Counted from the first letter of the stretch, positions 7,872 to 16,337 are shown. The stretch is DNA of 64,000 nucleotides from Nonomuraea sp. NEAU-A123 (GCF_018603905.1 NZ_JAHFZZ010000013.1:186001-250000); one strand, 5' to 3'. Numbers and translations: made by a program. The notes: generated by a model from the letters alone, not told the origin.

Positions 7872-8540
7872 TTACGGCTTACGGGTGGCGGTGCTCGGGC
7901 CGGGACTGTCGTCCGTACCGCTGCGCTCGATGTCGCTGGTGGGACCGTCGTCTTGCGTGTTCTCGTCGCCGGACGGATCGCCGGGGAGGCGCAGAGGGGT
8001 CACCACGCAACTCGCGGCCGCCCCCTTGACCACCTGCAGCGAGGTGGCAACGGGTGGCCGGTCCGCGCCGGCCCGGTCCATGGAGATCGCCAGAACCAGC
8101 GTCTCACCTACCCCGATCCGCCCCTTGCTGATCTTGAACGCGATCCCCTTGCCGTCCTTGCCGATGCCGACCCGCATCCTTCCCCCGGCGGTCCCCTGCT
8201 CGCCCCGGGGCTCCCGGCAGGTCCGGTCCGCGGGCAGATAGTCGACCACCGCCGTGATCCCCACCGCGGCGAGCTTGGCCTCCAGTTCGTCGGAGTCGTG
8301 GAACTCGTTGATCCACACCTCGACCGATCCGTCCGCGCCCTTGACCACCGCGTAGGCCGGTGTGCCGGCTCCCCCGGACGCGGTGAGCGCCACGCTGGCG
8401 GTCGCCGCGGCCCCCGCCAGCGCGCCGGACAACGCCAGGAAACGCCGACTTGGACCGCGCCGCCGCACCGGTGTCGGCCTCCTTGTGGTGATCTCTTCCT
8501 TCAGCGCACCGAGCAGGCGCTCTTCGAAGATGGTGTTCAT
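7872..8540 (-). CDS. Single-pass membrane protein with anti-sigma-like layout, function unknown
   Basis: The product is 222 residues starting MNTIFEERLL, with a GGAGGG site upstream. A short N-terminal cytosolic segment rich in charged residues precedes one transmembrane helix (about residues 32-55, F-L-A-L-S-G-A-L-A-G-A-A) and an extracytoplasmic domain of about 170 residues with two cysteines. The layout resembles membrane-bound anti-sigma or CU044-type proteins that accompany ECF sigma factors, but no sigma gene is adjacent and no zinc motif (HxxxCxxC) is present. The tail is rich in Ser, Thr, Asp and Pro. Function unknown. Confidence 0.6.
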   Translation of the reverse strand: MNTIFEERLLGALKEEITTRRPTPVRRRGPSRRFLALSGALAGAAATASVALTASGGAGTPAYAVVKGADGSVEVWINEFHDSDELEAKLAAVGITAVVDYLPADRTCREPRGEQGTAGGRMRVGIGKDGKGIAFKISKGRIGVGETLVLAISMDRAGADRPPVATSLQVVKGAAASCVVTPLRLPGDPSGDENTQDDGPTSDIERSGTDDSPGPSTATRKP

Positions 8541-8629
8541 GCGCGTCCCTCCACGTACCCAGCCGATCTCCCCTACGCCTGTACTTGGACCGAGCGAAGC
8601 GAAGCGTTTCAACGCCCGGAAACGCGAAA

Positions 8630-8684
8630 GGAGCCCTCGGGGGAACGGTCCTCCCAACAGGACCGTTCACTACCCGAGGACTCC
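8630..8684 (-). terminator. Long imperfect inverted repeat after the aspartyl-protease gene
   Basis: Outer arms 8630-8641 and 8673-8684 pair at 11 of 12 positions. Inside them, 8643-8652 and 8659-8668 form a perfect 10-bp stem with a 6-nt loop. The structure begins 15 bases after the stop of the 8699-9994 gene, which points to a terminator. It also lies 90 bases upstream of the next start, so a regulatory role is possible. Confidence 0.5.
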
Positions 8685-8698
8685 GCGAAGGGCCCGCG

Positions 8699-9994
8699 CT
8701 ATCTGCTCGCGATATAGAAGTTCATGTCCGCATAGTCGAAGGTGATGGCGTAGGACTTGAAGAACTCATGGGTGAAGTTGGCGATCGTCTCGAACCCGAA
8801 AAGCTCGAGCCACGGCCATCCGCCGACGACACCGGGAATGTTCCGGCCGACCTTGCGGCCGAGGCTTATCCTGGCCGGAGTGATCGGGTAGCTCGTCATC
8901 CCGCCGCCTGTCGTCGGGTGTTCGTAGTCGATCTCGATACCGGCTCGTTTCGCGTTCTCCTCGGTCGTCATGATGCCCATGCCCATGCCTCCCGTGTCGA
9001 GGGAGGCCACCCGTGGCCCGTAGTCGTTGAGACTGCCCAGCGTGCAGGGGACGTGATCGCCTGCCAGCCACAACGGCAGGCGATCGGCCCCGGTACGCCG
9101 GGCCTCCGCCTGGAGGTCCCGCACTTGCGTTCCCGTTTTCCGCCGCAGGACAAGCGCCTGCTTCGCGTAATCCATCGTGGCCAGGAAGTGATAAAGCAGC
9201 GTGGTCCCGATAACGCCCGACGGCTGAGATCCGTCCGGCAGGTCCGGCATTCTCAGGTCGTACCAGACGACCGGAACATTACGCAGCACGATGTCACCCA
9301 GCCGGAACGACTCCATGACGCCGTGATATGTCGTGAGAGTCTGCCCGGCGGGATGGCTCGTGCTGGTGGAAACCGCGCGAAGACCGGCCCGCTCCGCCAT
9401 TTCCCTCGAGAAGGCCAGCGTCGCCCCCGTGTCGATTAAGAAGTTCTTCTGCTCACCCCCATTCACCGCGCCTTTGACACAGGGCAGAGGATCGACGCAC
9501 ACGAAGGGGACGCGCGTCTTCTGCGCGCCCCGCAGCTCGTACGGCGTGCCGGACACGCTGGCGTACTGGGTGGCGAATGCCGCGTCACTCGGATCGCCGG
9601 TGCCCCGCAGCAGCGGAACCGCGCGAGCGACCTTGTCCTGCCGGACGAAGCATTCCGCCAGTTGCCGCTTCGAGAAGTTGTCGCCAGGGGCCAGCTCGAT
9701 GGCCTTGGCCAGGAACCTCTCGGCGTCGTCGAACTTGTTGGACAGCAGCGCGATGCGTCCGCGCTGTGCCACGGCGTGCGCGTTGCCGGGCTCCTTGCGC
9801 AGGAGGTAGGCATAGCCCCGATCGGCCTGCTTGAATTCGCCGTTCTTGAAAAGCTGGTCGGGGTCGATACTCAATGTCGCGGAACTCAGGGCCACGGAGA
9901 GCGGCGCGCTCGTCCGGGGCGCCCCCAGTTGCGGAAGCAGCACGCCGGCGCCGACGGCCAGACCGGCCCGCCGCAGGAACTTACGTCGATCCAT
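8699..9994 (-). CDS. Tat-exported TPR protein with a two-lobed aspartyl (retropepsin-like) protease domain
   Basis: The product is 431 residues from MDRRKFLRRAG, a twin-arginine signal. Residues of about 40-130 hold two or three TPR-like helical repeats (Y-A-Y-L-L-R-K-E-P-G-N; F-L-A-K-A-I-E-L-A-P-G-D). The rest carries two aspartyl-protease signatures. NFLIDTGATLAF is followed about 90 residues later by GVIGTTLLYHF and a D-Y-A strand. SLDTGGMGMGIM is followed by GVVGGWPWLELF and F-D-Y-A-D-M-N-F-Y. Each D-T-G plus hydrophobic-hydrophobic-Gly pair is what one lobe of a retropepsin or pepsin fold requires, so one chain may form its own active dimer. Extracytoplasmic proteolysis is likely; the substrate is unknown. 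No close functional partner in the context. Confidence 0.78.
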   Translation of the reverse strand: MDRRKFLRRAGLAVGAGVLLPQLGAPRTSAPLSVALSSATLSIDPDQLFKNGEFKQADRGYAYLLRKEPGNAHAVAQRGRIALLSNKFDDAERFLAKAIELAPGDNFSKRQLAECFVRQDKVARAVPLLRGTGDPSDAAFATQYASVSGTPYELRGAQKTRVPFVCVDPLPCVKGAVNGGEQKNFLIDTGATLAFSREMAERAGLRAVSTSTSHPAGQTLTTYHGVMESFRLGDIVLRNVPVVWYDLRMPDLPDGSQPSGVIGTTLLYHFLATMDYAKQALVLRRKTGTQVRDLQAEARRTGADRLPLWLAGDHVPCTLGSLNDYGPRVASLDTGGMGMGIMTTEENAKRAGIEIDYEHPTTGGGMTSYPITPARISLGRKVGRNIPGVVGGWPWLELFGFETIANFTHEFFKSYAITFDYADMNFYIASR

Positions 9995-10218
9995 GCTCTC
10001 GTCGCCGAACCATGTCGACGCTGATCGGTGTCCAGTCATGGGAGGCATTGAAGCCAGCAGCGTGTTTCTTCCCCGTTTCCGGCCTCGTGGGCCTCACTGA
10101 TGCTCAAAGCCAGGTACCCGCCCTCGCCGATGAACCAGCCGAAAGTACGCTCTTGGCCGCCGTGAACCCTGCTTTCGACCGACGCCGTCCTCCGGGCGAC
10201 CTTGCAGGATGAGGCCCC

Positions 10219-11244
10219 ATGCCACGCGAAGATCTCCCCCCACAGTCGCGCCCCAAGGGTCCGGCTGCGCCGTTCTCCGGTCGATCCCGGATCATCGCGC
10301 TCGACGTGCTGCGCGGGCTCACGCTGTGCGAGATCCTGCTCGCCAACATCCAGCTGATAGCCAACCACGGCACCGCGGTCGTGACGAAGCCCATGGGCGA
10401 CTGGGACCCCTGGCTCGGGCTCCCGACCTTCTCCCTGCTCTTCGGTATCGGGTTCTCACTGCTGCTGGACTCCGCCGCGAACCGAGTCCCCCGCCCACGG
10501 CTGGTCCTGCTGCGCCGCCTTGTGACACTGCTCGCCATCGGCCTCGTGCACATGCTGCTGTGGCCGGGCGAAATTCTGACCAAGTACGCCATCGTCGGCA
10601 TACTGGTGCTGCTGCCCTCGACCTGGCTGCCGCGATGGGCCGTGACCGGCCTCGCCGCCGCACTCATGTCGGCGGCGCTGATCTTCGGCGGGGGCGGGCC
10701 CCTGCTGATCGCAGGGTTGTTCCTGCTGGGCTCGGCACTGGTCCGCTACGGGGTCATCGAAAAGATCGAGCGCTCCGGCCGAGGGCCGCTTGTGCTGGGC
10801 CTGGGCTTCGCGGCAGCGGTGGCCTGTGTCCTGTGGGTACAGGCCACCATACGCACCGGGACGGACACGTCGCAGCCGTCCTTCACCTCCAGCCTGGCCG
10901 ATCTGCTGCTCATCGGCGTGTACGCATGTGCCCTGCTGGTCCTGCTCCGAACGCCGCTGCGACCGGCGCTGCAGGCCCTCTTCGCGCCACTGGGCCGGAT
11001 GGCACTGACCAACTATCTGACCGCCACACTCCTCGTCCTGGCGGCCAGTCACCTCCTCGGCCTGCCGATCGGCCAGTCCTCGCAGGCAGCGTTCCTGACC
11101 GCGGGAGCCATCCTCACTGCCCAGTGGCTTGTGTCCACCCTCTGGCTGCGCCGCTACCGCCAGGGCCCCATCGAGTGGCTCTGGCGCTGGGCGACCTGGG
11201 CACACCGCCCGCCCCTCAGCCGGGCCCGTTCCTTGAGCGACTAG
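10219..11244 (+). CDS. DUF418-type multi-pass membrane protein
   Basis: The product is 341 residues. It opens with the R-I-I-A-L-D-V-L-R-G-L-T-L-C-E-I-L-L-A-N-I pattern that marks the DUF418/heparan-acetyltransferase-like superfamily. About eight to nine hydrophobic helices follow, with L-F-G-I-G-F-S near residue 75 and the DUF418 block G-R-M-A-L-T-N-Y-L near residue 260. Family members are presumed acyltransferase-like or solute-related membrane proteins; no reaction is proven. A GATGAGG site precedes the ATG. Its stop overlaps that of the convergent DUF397 gene by four bases. Confidence 0.8.
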   Translation: MPREDLPPQSRPKGPAAPFSGRSRIIALDVLRGLTLCEILLANIQLIANHGTAVVTKPMGDWDPWLGLPTFSLLFGIGFSLLLDSAANRVPRPRLVLLRRLVTLLAIGLVHMLLWPGEILTKYAIVGILVLLPSTWLPRWAVTGLAAALMSAALIFGGGGPLLIAGLFLLGSALVRYGVIEKIERSGRGPLVLGLGFAAAVACVLWVQATIRTGTDTSQPSFTSSLADLLLIGVYACALLVLLRTPLRPALQALFAPLGRMALTNYLTATLLVLAASHLLGLPIGQSSQAAFLTAGAILTAQWLVSTLWLRRYRQGPIEWLWRWATWAHRPPLSRARSLSD

Positions 11245-11456
11245 AAGTCGAACTCTCCTCTTTTGGCGCCGTCCATGAACGCTGCCCAAACCGACGCGCT
11301 CACCACGTACGGCTGCATGTCGGGTTGCTCGGTGTCGCGGATGCCCACGCGGCCGGCCGACAGCGGGGCGACCTCCAGGCAGTCTCCGTTGTCGCCCGAG
11401 AACGAGGATTTCCGCCAGTCAGCAGTCCTGAGTTCCTCGCTTAGCTTCAGGTCCAT
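11241..11456 (-). CDS. DUF397 domain protein
   Basis: The product is 71 residues, of which about 60 form the DUF397 domain. Landmarks are A-D-W-R-K-S-S-F-S near the start, N-G-D-C-L-E-V-A-P, I-R-D-T-E-Q-P and a final W-A-A-F. DUF397 proteins sit in hundreds of actinomycete loci directly downstream of a DUF5753 helix-turn-helix regulator, as here, and are thought to work as a pair with it. The ATG at 11456 lies within the 3' end of the regulator gene (10-base overlap), so the two are co-translated. Confidence 0.9.
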   Translation of the reverse strand: MDLKLSEELRTADWRKSSFSGDNGDCLEVAPLSAGRVGIRDTEQPDMQPYVVSASVWAAFMDGAKRGEFDF

Positions 11457-12274
11457 TTCTGCTCCAACCTCTCTTCGATCTTCTTGACCGACACGCTCTG
11501 GGGAAGGGCTTCCGCACGACACATCTGATAGCGGAGGCCGAGGACCTCGATCTCAGCCGCTCCGTCCCATACCTTCCCCGAAACCGGGCTATCTACGAAG
11601 GCGGCCCTTGGTCCACCTGTCGTATGCGCGATCACGAAGCCTCCGAGCAGTCCAGCCGTGACACGGGCACTGAGCGGGAGGATCTGGATCGTGATACAGG
11701 GACTATGAGCCGCCTCAACGAGGTATGACAGTTGGTCACGGGTGACACTTTCACTCCCGATCGGACGGTAAAGGATCGACTCATCGAGAACCGCCCAGAG
11801 TGTGGGCGGATTGTCGCCGCCGAAGATGCTCTTCCGCGCCATCCGCGACTTGACCGCCTCCTCAATCTGGGCTTTGGTGACGCCCGGCTTTCCCTCCACG
11901 ATGGCCCGGGTGTAATCCTGCGTTTGCAGGAGCCCAGGAACAATGGTCGGCGCCCAGGTCCAGAGTTCCCGAGCTGTCGCCTCGATGTCGAGCCAAGGGG
12001 CGAGCGTCTTGAAGATGGACTCCCGCTTGCCGACAGGCAAGAAGTCGACCAGACGGCCCGGCTCCAGCCTCAGTCTCTCCTCGCAGCGTTTGGCGAGCAC
12101 CTCGGTCGGTGTGCGTACGGCTCGTTCGACCGAACCGACAAGATTGGCGGAAAACCCGATTTTGTGGCCGAGTTGCCCTTGGGTCAGTCCTGCTTCAAGA
12201 CGAAGCTGACGTAGTTCGTACCCAAAACGGGCCTCTGCGCTGGCGTCTGGATTCAACTCTTTGGCAGGACGCAT
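11447..12274 (-). CDS. XRE-family helix-turn-helix regulator with DUF5753 domain
   Basis: The product is 275 residues from an ATG with an AGGAG site. Residues of about 15-70 form a lambda-repressor-like helix-turn-helix (L-R-L-E-A-G-L-T-Q-G-Q-L-G; F-S-A-N-L-V-G-S-V-E-R). The remainder is DUF5753, marked by P-G-L-L-Q-T-Q-D-Y-T-R-A and the C-terminal hydrophobic strands. With the downstream DUF397 gene and the divergent HATPase gene it forms the trio typical of Streptomyces-like genomes, implicated in development or antibiotic control in a few cases (BldB/WhiJ-type systems). A perfect 14-bp palindrome 43 bases upstream may be its own operator. Confidence 0.88.
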   Translation of the reverse strand: MRPAKELNPDASAEARFGYELRQLRLEAGLTQGQLGHKIGFSANLVGSVERAVRTPTEVLAKRCEERLRLEPGRLVDFLPVGKRESIFKTLAPWLDIEATARELWTWAPTIVPGLLQTQDYTRAIVEGKPGVTKAQIEEAVKSRMARKSIFGGDNPPTLWAVLDESILYRPIGSESVTRDQLSYLVEAAHSPCITIQILPLSARVTAGLLGGFVIAHTTGGPRAAFVDSPVSGKVWDGAAEIEVLGLRYQMCRAEALPQSVSVKKIEERLEQKWT

Positions 12275-12316
12275 AGGGGGCTGCTCCTGGTCCGATCCCA
12301 CAGGATCACACAACAT

Positions 12317-12330
12317 TCCCACCGGTGGGA
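12317..12330. promoter_or_regulatory. Perfect 14-bp palindrome, candidate operator
   Basis: TCCCACCGGTGGGA is self-complementary across all 14 bases. It lies in the 217-base gap between the divergent HTH regulator (start 12274) and HATPase gene (start 12492), so either could be controlled through it. Autoregulation by the XRE protein is the simplest reading. Confidence 0.45.
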
Positions 12331-12491
12331 CTCATATCCGTGTGGCACGAGCCCTTGCGGTTGTCCCAGAAATTACCCGCTGGATGGCACGCTTACCAGT
12401 GTTTCGGGCCAACAATTCCCCGTGCTACACACGAATTCTCGATATCGCGTGTTATAACGGCACGGAAATTAGGACAGGTCAGGTGATTTCC

Positions 12492-13067
12492 ATGTCAATG
12501 CGAACAGAAGACGTAAGCCTTATCGGAGCCACCAGGCTGCGCCGCGGCCGCATGGCGCCGAAACAAGCGCGCGCGGCTGTCGCCTGGTGGCTCGCGGACG
12601 ACCAGCCGACGCTGCCCGATGTGCAACAGGTGGTCTCCGAGCTGGTCGCGAACGCCTGCGAACACGTGGAAGACGGCCCGCACCGCGAGTGGGTCACAGT
12701 GAACGTGGGCCGCGGGGACGGCTTCTTTCGCATCGAGGTAACCGATCCCGGCGCATTTGGAGCCGAGCCGCATATGGCCGAGCCCGCTTCCGAGGCCGAA
12801 TCGGGACGCGGTATTCGCATTGTCGCCGATCTGTCCAACGGATGCTGGGGGACATTTGTCACCGAAGCCGAGCACCGCATCGTGTGGGCCGACGTACAGA
12901 TCCAGACGGTAAGGCCGAATACCGAATCCACACCTCCGGAAGACCACCATTCAGCCACCGACCTGAGTGCGGCGCCATTTCCAGGTGACGAACATCGCCG
13001 TGGAGCCAGAGCGCCGGACCGGCTGCCGGTATTCGACCAGGAGCTGGGGATCACCCGGCCGACGTGA
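12492..13067 (+). CDS. Serine-kinase-like ATP-binding protein (HATPase_c_2, RsbW-like)
   Basis: The product is 191 residues. The GHKL ATPase core spans about residues 10-130: the N-box is E-L-V-A-N-A-C-E-H, the G1-like motif is E-V-T-D-P-G, and the later glycine box is S-G-R-G-I-R-I-V. These proteins are anti-sigma-factor-type kinases. In actinomycetes many stand alone beside DUF397/HTH regulators, as here. The C-terminal 55 residues are polar and low-complexity. The chosen start (MSMRTEDV) has AGGTGA six bases upstream; the open frame extends further upstream into the promoter gap without protein character. Confidence 0.8.
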   Translation: MSMRTEDVSLIGATRLRRGRMAPKQARAAVAWWLADDQPTLPDVQQVVSELVANACEHVEDGPHREWVTVNVGRGDGFFRIEVTDPGAFGAEPHMAEPASEAESGRGIRIVADLSNGCWGTFVTEAEHRIVWADVQIQTVRPNTESTPPEDHHSATDLSAAPFPGDEHRRGARAPDRLPVFDQELGITRPT

Positions 13068-13113
13068 TCACTGGCTTCAGCGCGGCGGGCGAATCGGCCA
13101 GGTGGGGGCTTGG

Positions 13114-13695
13114 TCAGGGCGACTCGGGCCAGCCGGATACGAGCAGGTCGAAGATGGCGTTCAGCGCGGCCAGGGAATCGGGTTCCGCGCCCGCGAGCTC
13201 GGGGATCTCCAGGACATAGCGGGCCAGAGCGCGGACAGTCATGTCGGAGGGGTCGCGGCCGCTCTCGGCGGCGATCGCCTCAGCCAGGGCTCCCTCGCTG
13301 GCTATCCAGAGCTTGCGTGAGTATTCCCGCAGGGCGGGTGTGTTGACGATCAGGTCGCGCTTGCGCCGAAGTTCGGGCGGGAGGTCGTCGGCGAAGGGCC
13401 CCCGGGCTGCCATGCAACGGCGCAGGGCGTCCAGCACTGACTGGCCGGGGGGCCGGTCGCGGACCGCGGCGACCAGCCAGACGCGTCGTTCGGCGCCGTC
13501 GTCGAAGATCAGCGCTTCCTTGCCGTCCGGCACGTGCGCGAACACGGTGGCGATGGAGACGTCCGCCTCGTCGGCGATCTGAGCGACGGTGACGCCGTCG
13601 TACCCGTGCTCGCAGAACAGCCGCAACGCGGCGTCCGACAACGCCTGGCGGATCTGGGCCTTCTTGCGCTCGCGGCGCCCCATCGTCGTTGGCAT
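13114..13695 (-). CDS. TetR-family transcriptional regulator
   Basis: The product is 193 residues. Residues of about 10-55 form the TetR helix-turn-helix (I-R-Q-A-L-S-D-A-A-L-R-L-F, then ADVSIATVFAHV). The C-terminal domain is helical and should bind a small molecule. The gene is divergent from the DHA2-type efflux pump with a 92-base shared gap holding inverted repeats, the classic arrangement for a repressor released by a pump substrate. On the minus strand a TTCAGA/TACGAT pair with 17-base spacing ends six bases before the ATG, so the message may be leaderless. Confidence 0.88.
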   Translation of the reverse strand: MPTTMGRRERKKAQIRQALSDAALRLFCEHGYDGVTVAQIADEADVSIATVFAHVPDGKEALIFDDGAERRVWLVAAVRDRPPGQSVLDALRRCMAARGPFADDLPPELRRKRDLIVNTPALREYSRKLWIASEGALAEAIAAESGRDPSDMTVRALARYVLEIPELAGAEPDSLAALNAIFDLLVSGWPESP

Positions 13696-13710
13696 GTCCC
13701 CATCGTAGCT

Positions 13711-13750
13711 GAAGCTAGAATGCTTCTGAATCTATAGTGGTTATAGTTTC
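13711..13750. promoter_or_regulatory. TetR operator candidates in the tetR/MFS divergent promoter
   Basis: Two inverted repeats lie side by side: GAAGC-6-GCTTC at 13711-13726, and GAAtCTATA-5-TATAGtTTC at 13728-13750, the latter paired at 8 of 9 positions per arm. The second overlaps TATAGT hexamers that could serve as the -10 of the MFS gene, so a bound repressor would block it. Confidence 0.55.
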
Positions 13751-13787
13751 TTAGTCAGTTCAGATTTCTTGTGAACGGAGATGCGTC

Positions 13788-15209
13788 ATGGCAACCCCCG
13801 TAACCGTCGGCCCGCCGACGACCGCGTCCACTCGGCGCATGTGGGCGATCTTGGGGTTGGTGCTCCTCGCCGACGCCCTCGACATGATCGACGCCACAGT
13901 CACCAACATCGCCGCGCCCACGATCACCGCCGAACTGCACGGCGGCGAGGGCCTGATCAAGTGGCTCGGGTCGGCCTACATGCTCGCCATGGGCGTCCTG
14001 CTCGTGGTCGGCGGGCGATTGGGCGACAAGTACGGCCAGCGCAGGCTGTTCCTCGTCGGCATGAGCGGCTTCACGATCGCCTCGGCCGTAGCGGGACTCT
14101 CGCCCAGCCCCGCTCTGCTGATCCTCGCCCGCGGCGCACAGGGCGCGTTCGGCGCGCTCTTGATCCCGCAAGGCATCGCGATCATGACAAAGGCGTTCTC
14201 GCGTGACATGCTCACCAAGGCGTTCGCGTTGTTCGGCCCCATGCTGGGGGCCGCCTCGGTCGGCGGCCCGATCGTGGCCGGGTTCGTCATCGACGCCGAC
14301 ATCGCCGGGCTGTCGTGGCGCCCGATCTTCCTGGTCAACCTGGTGCTCGGCGGCCTCGGCCTGGTCTTGGCCGTCCGGCTGCTGCCGCACGACGACGGCG
14401 ACGCGTCCGTCAGCGTGGACGGGGTGGGCGCAGGGCTGCTCGCCGCCACCATGTTCGGCCTGCTCTTCGGGCTGGTCGAGGGGTCGAACAACGGCTGGAC
14501 CGCCATCCCGATCCTCTCCATCGCCGCCGGCCTGGCGTTCCTCGCCGCCTTCGCCCGCCGCCAGAGCACCGCCGCCGACCCGCTGCTCAAGCCATCCCTG
14601 CTGCGCAACCCCGGCTTCAGATCCGGGCTGCTCGTCGGACTGATCGTCTTCGCCGCCACCACCGGGCTGGTCTACGTCCTCTCCCTGTTCATGCAGCAAG
14701 GGCTGCACGCCTCGGCGCGGGACGCCGCCCTGGGTCTCCTGCCGATGACCGTCGGCATCATCGTGGCCTCGGCAGCATGCATGGCGCTGATCAAAAAGCT
14801 GGGCCGCACCCTCATCTTCCTCGGCCTGGCCGTCATCCTGGTCGGCTGCGGCTGGCTGCTCGTCCTGGTCGCGGCCTCCGGCACGGACCTGAGCCTGTGG
14901 GCCCTCGCACCAGCCGTCTTCCTCACCGGTCTGGGGATGGGCGCCTGCTACGCGACGATCTTCGACGTCGCGATCGGCGACATCGATCCCGACGAGGCCG
15001 GCAGCGCCAGCGGCTCCCTGTCGGCGATCCAGCAACTGGCGGCCGGTATCGGCTCGGCCGCCGTCGCCTCGGTCTTCTTCCAGTGGACCGGCTCCGGCTT
15101 CGGCCCCGCCATGACGACCAGCCTCATCGTCGTCGTAGCCCTCACCGCCATCACCGTCCCGGCCGTGACCCTGATGCCCAGACGAGCACCAGAAGAACTC
15201 CAGCACTGA
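13788..15209 (+). CDS. MFS drug-efflux transporter, DHA2 (EmrB/QacA) family
   Basis: The product is 473 residues with about 14 hydrophobic helices. It has the DHA2 motif L-D-x-x-D-A-T-V-T-N-I-A in helix 1 (the Asp associated with cation drug transport), G-R-L-G-D-K-Y-G-Q-R-R in loop 2-3, and the drug-antiporter motif C region around G-P-M-L-G-A-A-S-V-G-G-P-I-V-A-G. It should export a hydrophobic or cationic compound using proton motive force. The divergent TetR gene is its likely repressor, and the SDR gene 39 bases downstream is probably in the same message. Confidence 0.92.
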   Translation: MATPVTVGPPTTASTRRMWAILGLVLLADALDMIDATVTNIAAPTITAELHGGEGLIKWLGSAYMLAMGVLLVVGGRLGDKYGQRRLFLVGMSGFTIASAVAGLSPSPALLILARGAQGAFGALLIPQGIAIMTKAFSRDMLTKAFALFGPMLGAASVGGPIVAGFVIDADIAGLSWRPIFLVNLVLGGLGLVLAVRLLPHDDGDASVSVDGVGAGLLAATMFGLLFGLVEGSNNGWTAIPILSIAAGLAFLAAFARRQSTAADPLLKPSLLRNPGFRSGLLVGLIVFAATTGLVYVLSLFMQQGLHASARDAALGLLPMTVGIIVASAACMALIKKLGRTLIFLGLAVILVGCGWLLVLVAASGTDLSLWALAPAVFLTGLGMGACYATIFDVAIGDIDPDEAGSASGSLSAIQQLAAGIGSAAVASVFFQWTGSGFGPAMTTSLIVVVALTAITVPAVTLMPRRAPEELQH

Positions 15210-15247
15210 CGCAGACCCGACCAGCTATCAACGCAAGGAGCCAAACC

Positions 15248-16198
15248 ATGTCCTCCCTCCACAGCCCAGCCCCCTGGGACGTACGACGCCTGCCGCGCGC
15301 CGAGGGCAAGACCTTCCTCGTTACCGGCGGCAACGCGGGCATCGGATACTTCGTCGCCGAACAACTCGCCGGCACCGGCGCCACCGTCATCCTCGCCTGC
15401 CGCGACACCGCCAAAGCCGAAGCCGCGCAGGTCTCGATCCGCGCCCGCGTCCCCGGCGCACACGTCCGGCATATCCGCCTGGATCTCGCCGACCCCTCCT
15501 CACTCAAAGCCTCCGCGGACGCCCTGCGACTGGACAGACTGGACGCGGTCGTCTGCAACGCCGGGGTGCTGCTCGACCAGCCGCCACGGCGCGAGACCAA
15601 GGACGGCCACGAGCTGATGTTCGCCACCAACCATCTGGGGCATTTCGCGCTGATCTCGTGGCTCACACCCCTGCTGACAGCCACACCCGCGAGCCGCGTC
15701 GTCACCACCGGCAGCTTCACGGCAAAGTCCGAGACCCTGGACCTAGACGATCTCCAGAGCACACGCGACTACCGGCCGAAACTCACCTACGTACGATCAA
15801 AACTCGCGCAGATGCTCTTCGGCTTCGAACTCGACCGCCGCCTGCGCGCCGCCGGCAGCACGACGCTGAGCGTGATCACCCACCCCGGCGGCGCACTCGA
15901 CTCCCTCACCCCCTCACGCCCGCCGGTCCACCTCCGAACCACCGGCGAACGACTGCGCGGCCTACCGGCCGGCCTCCTCTTGCAAGGTAAGGAGGCCGCC
16001 GCCTGGCCCGCCGTCCGGGCCGTCCTCGACCCGTCCGTACGCGGCGGCCAACTCTGGGGACCTCGGATATTCGGGATCCGCGGCCTGCCCACCCTCGAAC
16101 CCATCCAAGGTCACCTGGCCGACACCGCACTCGCGGCGCGCCTGTGGACCTCCACCGCCAGCCTGACCGGCCTCGATCCAAGCTCGAACCTCAGGTGA
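15248..16198 (+). CDS. Short-chain dehydrogenase/reductase
   Basis: The product is 316 residues. The Rossmann motif is TGGNAGIG near residue 27, followed by N-A-G-V near residue 103 and the catalytic Y-V-R-S-K (YxxxK) near residue 180. It belongs to the long-chain "retinol dehydrogenase/oxidoreductase" type of classical SDRs, using NAD(P)H; the substrate cannot be read. The start is the ATG at 15248, preceded by AAGGAG. The open frame runs much further upstream, but that part is a shadow of the MFS gene. It probably shares the TetR-controlled message and may modify the pump's substrate. Confidence 0.86.
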   Translation: MSSLHSPAPWDVRRLPRAEGKTFLVTGGNAGIGYFVAEQLAGTGATVILACRDTAKAEAAQVSIRARVPGAHVRHIRLDLADPSSLKASADALRLDRLDAVVCNAGVLLDQPPRRETKDGHELMFATNHLGHFALISWLTPLLTATPASRVVTTGSFTAKSETLDLDDLQSTRDYRPKLTYVRSKLAQMLFGFELDRRLRAAGSTTLSVITHPGGALDSLTPSRPPVHLRTTGERLRGLPAGLLLQGKEAAAWPAVRAVLDPSVRGGQLWGPRIFGIRGLPTLEPIQGHLADTALAARLWTSTASLTGLDPSSNLR

Positions 16199-16228
16199 GC
16201 CGCCTCTTCGGCCACCGCCTGAGAGAAC

Positions 16229-16325
16229 GCCGGAATCCTGGCCCTGCTGAACCCTCACGTTCATGCGATCCACGCCACTCACCGCCCCGACGTCTACCGC
16301 GTCGACCCACCCGAAGAGCGCGACC
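16229..16325 (+). pseudogene. Possible N-terminal remnant of a GNAT acetyltransferase
   Basis: Between the two SDR genes the plus strand reads A-G-I-L-A-L-L-N-P-H-V-H-A-I-H-A-T-H-R-P, then D-V-Y-R-V-D-P-P-E. This resembles the opening of GNAT proteins (L-N-x-H-V-Q-A-x-H-A-x-x-R-P-D-x-F). The downstream part overlaps the NmrA-like gene and loses similarity. The match is short; treat it as a tentative relic. Confidence 0.25.
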
Positions 16326-16337
16326 GGGAAGGGGCCC

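Noticed and set aside
10049..10218. Minus-strand peptide G-W-F-I-G-E-G-G-Y-L-A-L-S-I-S-E-A-H-E before the aspartyl-protease gene
   Set aside because: It looks protein-like but is too short to match any family I know, and no neighbouring segment extends it.
13755..15206. 483-codon minus-strand open frame opposite the MFS gene
   Set aside because: It is a shadow of the transporter; the Gly/Asp/Gln-rich composition follows from complementing hydrophobic codons.
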